This document shows positions 16,160-18,165 of a stretch of DNA of 18,165 nt, piece after piece (the stretch's first letter is position 1; every line of letters begins with the position of its first letter). The notes under the pieces are model-generated. The model ran no database searches. It was not told where the DNA came from and saw nothing but the letters and a program-made list of their open reading frames with translations. Made by a program: the position numbers and the translations under genes. This DNA is from CAZFCK01 sp964517355 (GTDB lineage Bacteria > Desulfobacterota > Desulfovibrionia > Desulfovibrionales > Desulfovibrionaceae), in the NCBI GenBank assembly GCA_964517355.1, contig CAZFCK010000090.1, positions 1 through 18,165 on the forward strand, written 5' to 3'.

Positions 16160-16205
16160 CGGACTTAAAGAAAAAAAGAATAAAGTCGCGGGCTTTCGTG
16201 CCCGC
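16160..16205 (-). terminator. Minus-strand terminator-like hairpin
   Basis: A 6-bp GC stem, GCGGGC (16188-16193) with GCCCGC (16200-16205), has a 6-nt loop. On the minus strand it is followed after GAC by a T-rich tract with seven consecutive T (complement of 16160-16187). It would stop transcription moving toward the exosortase pair from the right. No minus-strand gene lies upstream, so it may block antisense transcription or simply be 3'-UTR structure. Confidence 0.45.
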
Positions 16206-16212
16206 AGGACGA

Positions 16213-16229
16213 CCAGGGGAGGCCCCTGG
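16213..16229. repeat. GC-rich palindrome CCAGGGG/CCCCTGG
   Basis: A perfect 7-bp inverted repeat with a 3-nt spacer, followed by ACGCC, 134 bp past the end of the exosortase-associated gene. A related palindrome lies 7 bp past the sigma-54 activator stop (17936-17954). It may serve as 3'-end structure; a weak T-rich tract begins only about 20 bp downstream. Confidence 0.5.
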
Positions 16230-16393
16230 ACGCCGGAAAACGGATAATTTCTATTCTTGTTTTTTTTCAACAAATATACGATGTTACAGCATGCGTCCTG
16301 CTCAGAACGTCGAGTCGGAAAAACTTTCCCCGCCGCGCCTTGTCCCGGCGTGGAGATGTCCTTAACAGTAATTCCCTTACTTGAGCCTGCCTT

Positions 16394-17929
16394 ATGCCCA
16401 TGATCGATAGACTGCTCGACTTTTACAAGGCCCTTTTCGAAGAGCGCGATCCCGCAAAACTGCAGCGTTTATTTCTCGAAGCCATGCTCGTGACGCAGCA
16501 CGTGGAGCGCGGTTCGCTCTGGGTCAAGAAAAACAACGCCTACTGCTGCGTTGAGGCCATGGGGTCGCAAAGCGACAGGATTCTGGGCTTGAGCATTCCC
16601 GCAACCCAAACCAGCGTGGTGGGCTGGGTGATCGAGCATGGTGAAATGGCCATCGCCGAAGCCGGCAAGGACAGCCGTCATTTCTCCGCCGTTGAAGACA
16701 TGGTGGATAAGAAATCCACGCTCATTCTCTGTCTGCCGCTCATCCTGCGCAGCGGAGAAGTATACGGCGCAGTGGAGATCATCGACACCTCGGCCAAAGG
16801 CGACAGGCTCAATCTCGACCCGGAGTACCTGAAACTGCTGCAGGCGCAAGTGGCCATCGACGGCATCCTGCTTTCCAACTCTCTGGATTTTTCCTTCCAG
16901 GAGCGGGAAAACATCGCGCTCATGCACGCGCTCAAAGGCATGCGCGGCGAGGGCGCCATCATTGGCCACAGCCGGGCCCTGCTAGATGTACTGCAGTTGA
17001 CCCAGGACTATGCGCGCACCGACTTCCCGGTGCTGATCACCGGCGAAAGCGGTACGGGCAAGGAGCTCTTCGCCCACGAGATACACCGCCTTTCCCACCG
17101 CAACGAGCAGCCTTTTCTGGTGCAGAACTGCAGCGCCATTCCCGAAACACTGCTGGAAAGCGAACTCTTCGGGTATAAGAAGGGCGCTTTCACGGGGGCG
17201 CATCACGATAAGGCCGGTCTTTTCGAGGCGGCCAACGGAGGCACCATTTTTCTGGATGAAATCGGCGACATGCCCATGACCCTCCAGGCGCGCATTTTGC
17301 GCGTTTTGCAAAATCAGGAGGTCAAGGCCCTTGGCGCCACCAAGAGCATCACCGTGGACGTGCGTATTCTCTCGGCCACAAACAGGGATCTGCGTCAGGC
17401 CATCAATGACGGAGACTTCCGCGAAGACCTCTTCTACCGGTTGAACGTGCTTCCACTGCACCTGCCACCGTTGCGGGAGCGCAATGAAGACATCCCCCTG
17501 CTCCTGCGCTATTTCCTTGCGCGCGAAGCCCAAACCATGGGGCAATCCACGCGCAACCTCACGCCCAGAGCCCTGAAGCGCCTCACACAGCACCCCTGGC
17601 GCGGCAATGTGCGGGAAATGGAAAATTTCGTGAAATATCTCCTCACCACCACGGACAGCCCCACCCTGGACGTGGAGGATCTGCCGTTGCATCTTTTGGA
17701 ACAGGACGGCCACGCCCAGACACGGGCCGACGCTCCTCAAGAACCGGAAACGCGAACGGACCAGGCTCCCGCCCTGGATTCCTACACCTGGGAGGAATTG
17801 GAGCGCGCCTACATCTTGTCGCTCATGGAGCGCACCCGCTGGAACATCACCAAAGCGGCCACGCTCTCCGGAATCAACCGCTCCACTTTTGATTCCCGCA
17901 TGCGCAAACTCGGCCTCCGCAAGTCCTGA
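16394..17929 (+). CDS. Sigma-54-dependent transcriptional activator (GAF-AAA+-Fis)
   Basis: A bacterial enhancer-binding protein of 511 aa that uses ATP hydrolysis to open promoters bound by sigma-54 RNA polymerase. The N-terminal ~165 residues look like a GAF sensor domain and lack the aspartate pocket of a response-regulator receiver. The AAA+ domain has Walker A GESGTGKE (217-224), the sigma-54 contact motif GAFTGA (264-269), Walker B TIFLDEIGD (284-292) and the sensor region FREDLFYRLNVLPL (342-355). A Gln/Glu/Asp-rich linker (about 436-465) leads to a Fis-type helix-turn-helix (467-508, WNITKAATLSGINRSTF). The signal sensed is unknown. Its position after the exosortase pair on the same strand suggests, but does not prove, a regulatory link. 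Confidence 0.96.
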   Translation: MPMIDRLLDFYKALFEERDPAKLQRLFLEAMLVTQHVERGSLWVKKNNAYCCVEAMGSQSDRILGLSIPATQTSVVGWVIEHGEMAIAEAGKDSRHFSAVEDMVDKKSTLILCLPLILRSGEVYGAVEIIDTSAKGDRLNLDPEYLKLLQAQVAIDGILLSNSLDFSFQERENIALMHALKGMRGEGAIIGHSRALLDVLQLTQDYARTDFPVLITGESGTGKELFAHEIHRLSHRNEQPFLVQNCSAIPETLLESELFGYKKGAFTGAHHDKAGLFEAANGGTIFLDEIGDMPMTLQARILRVLQNQEVKALGATKSITVDVRILSATNRDLRQAINDGDFREDLFYRLNVLPLHLPPLRERNEDIPLLLRYFLAREAQTMGQSTRNLTPRALKRLTQHPWRGNVREMENFVKYLLTTTDSPTLDVEDLPLHLLEQDGHAQTRADAPQEPETRTDQAPALDSYTWEELERAYILSLMERTRWNITKAATLSGINRSTFDSRMRKLGLRKS

Positions 17930-17935
17930 CCCCGG

Positions 17936-17954
17936 CAGGGGGGAACGCCCCCTG
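17936..17954 (+). terminator. GC-rich hairpin after the sigma-54 activator gene
   Basis: A 7-bp stem CAGGGGG (17936-17942) with CCCCCTG (17948-17954) and a 5-nt loop begins 7 bp after the stop codon. It lacks a T-tract, so factor-independent termination is doubtful. It resembles the palindrome at 16213-16229, including the following GGAC. Confidence 0.45.
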
Positions 17955-17995
17955 GACCCACGAATGTCATGTACGGGAACCATTTATTATAAAAA

Positions 17996-18100
17996 GAAAA
18001 TGCGAGAGGGGAAACCCTTTGTTAGCGGCAGCCGTTAGGCGCGGTCGTATCGCGCCTTAGGGATGAAGATAGCAGAGCTGGTTTCCCCCCGGAAGTTTTC
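17996..18100 (+). ncRNA. Candidate structured RNA
   Basis: A possible RNA fold of 105 nt. GAAAA (17996-18000) pairs with TTTTC (18096-18100). Then comes a symmetric 7 x 7 internal loop, then GGGGAAACC (18008-18016) pairing with GGTTTCCCC (18080-18088). Inside is a stem-loop GGCGCG (18038-18043) with CGCGCC (18051-18056). A TATAAA box (17986-17991) lies just upstream, but no good -35 was seen. No known RNA family was recognised. Chance folding or remnants of a mobile element are alternatives. Confidence 0.3.
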
Positions 18101-18111
18101 ATAAATTAATC

Positions 18112-18164
18112 TAGAGCATCTCACACTTGAAAAGCGCTAGATGCTCTTATGCATTTCCCTGGAA
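18112..18164 (+). repeat. Right copy of the 53-bp hairpin repeat
   Basis: The inverted partner of 1-53. The outer hairpin arms AGAGCATCT (18113-18121 in this orientation, read on the plus strand) and AGATGCTCT (18139-18147) are unchanged. The single difference turns an inner G-C pair into a G-U pair, so the fold is kept. It starts 182 bp after the stop codon of the sigma-54 activator. Confidence 0.85.
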
Positions 18165-18165
18165 C

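Larger units (their letters stand above)
16080..16393. other. Intergenic region between exosortase pair and sigma-54 activator
   Basis: This 314-bp stretch has no plausible gene. It contains two hairpins (described separately), a T8 run (16260-16267) and a CGCCG/CGGCG inverted repeat (16331-16350) close to the activator gene. A weak promoter might exist (TTCTTG, 17 bp, TACGAT near 16275), but its -35 match is poor. Confidence 0.45.

Noticed and set aside
16469..17983. Minus-strand frames opposite the sigma-54 activator
   Set aside because: They are shadows of a gene with intact AAA+ motifs; no ribosome-binding site or recognisable product.
17996..18100. Signal recognition particle RNA
   Set aside because: A GGAAG is present near 18091, but the conserved tetraloop and asymmetric-loop context of SRP RNA is missing.
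1..18165. The inverted terminal repeats as ends of an 18-kb composite transposon
   Set aside because: The interior holds essential single-locus genes and no transposase or integrase; a broken contig or dispersed repeat explains the ends better.

Overview
The window looks like a chromosomal segment of a delta-proteobacterial sulfate reducer of the Desulfovibrio type (Desulfovibrionaceae). This is inferred from the moderately GC-rich DNA, the sequence style of RpoC, RpoB and EF-Tu, and the order tuf - rpmG - tRNA-Trp - secE - nusG - rplKAJL - rpoBC. No 16S rRNA is present to confirm it. Both ends are the same ~53-bp sequence in opposite orientation, so the window is probably one assembly contig broken at a multicopy repeat.

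Positions 14700 down to 173 (minus strand) hold the core gene-expression superoperon. A strong promoter with an A-rich upstream element (14661-14687) starts four tRNA genes, Thr(TGU)-Tyr(GUA)-Gly(UCC)-Thr(GGU), followed by tuf. This is the same order as the thrU-tyrU-glyT-thrT-tufB operon of E. coli. Next come rpmG (49 aa), tRNA-Trp(CCA), secE, nusG, rplK and rplA. An L10-leader RNA with autoregulatory features precedes rplJ and rplL. A 640-bp gap follows, with a GC-rich hairpin and an internal promoter for rpoB and rpoC. The rpoB-rpoC gap is 192 bp and can fold into several hairpins. A clear intrinsic terminator (173-212) ends the operon.

Positions 14968-17929 (plus strand) are the accessory part. 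They hold a compact exosortase/archaeosortase-family enzyme with its Cys, Arg and His active-site residues, translationally coupled (ATGA overlap) to a four-helix membrane protein. The pair resembles exosortase H with its associated membrane protein. About 310 bp further on is an orphan sigma-54 activator (GAF - AAA+ - Fis-type HTH). The three may form a small envelope-protein sorting module and its regulator, but no sorting substrate is encoded here.

The last 235 bp hold a GC-rich palindrome, a candidate structured RNA (17996-18100) closed by two long-range helices, and the right-hand repeat copy. The best leads are the exosortase pair with its neighbouring activator, the hairpin repeat that sits ~180 bp beyond the last stop codon at both ends, and the candidate RNA next to it.
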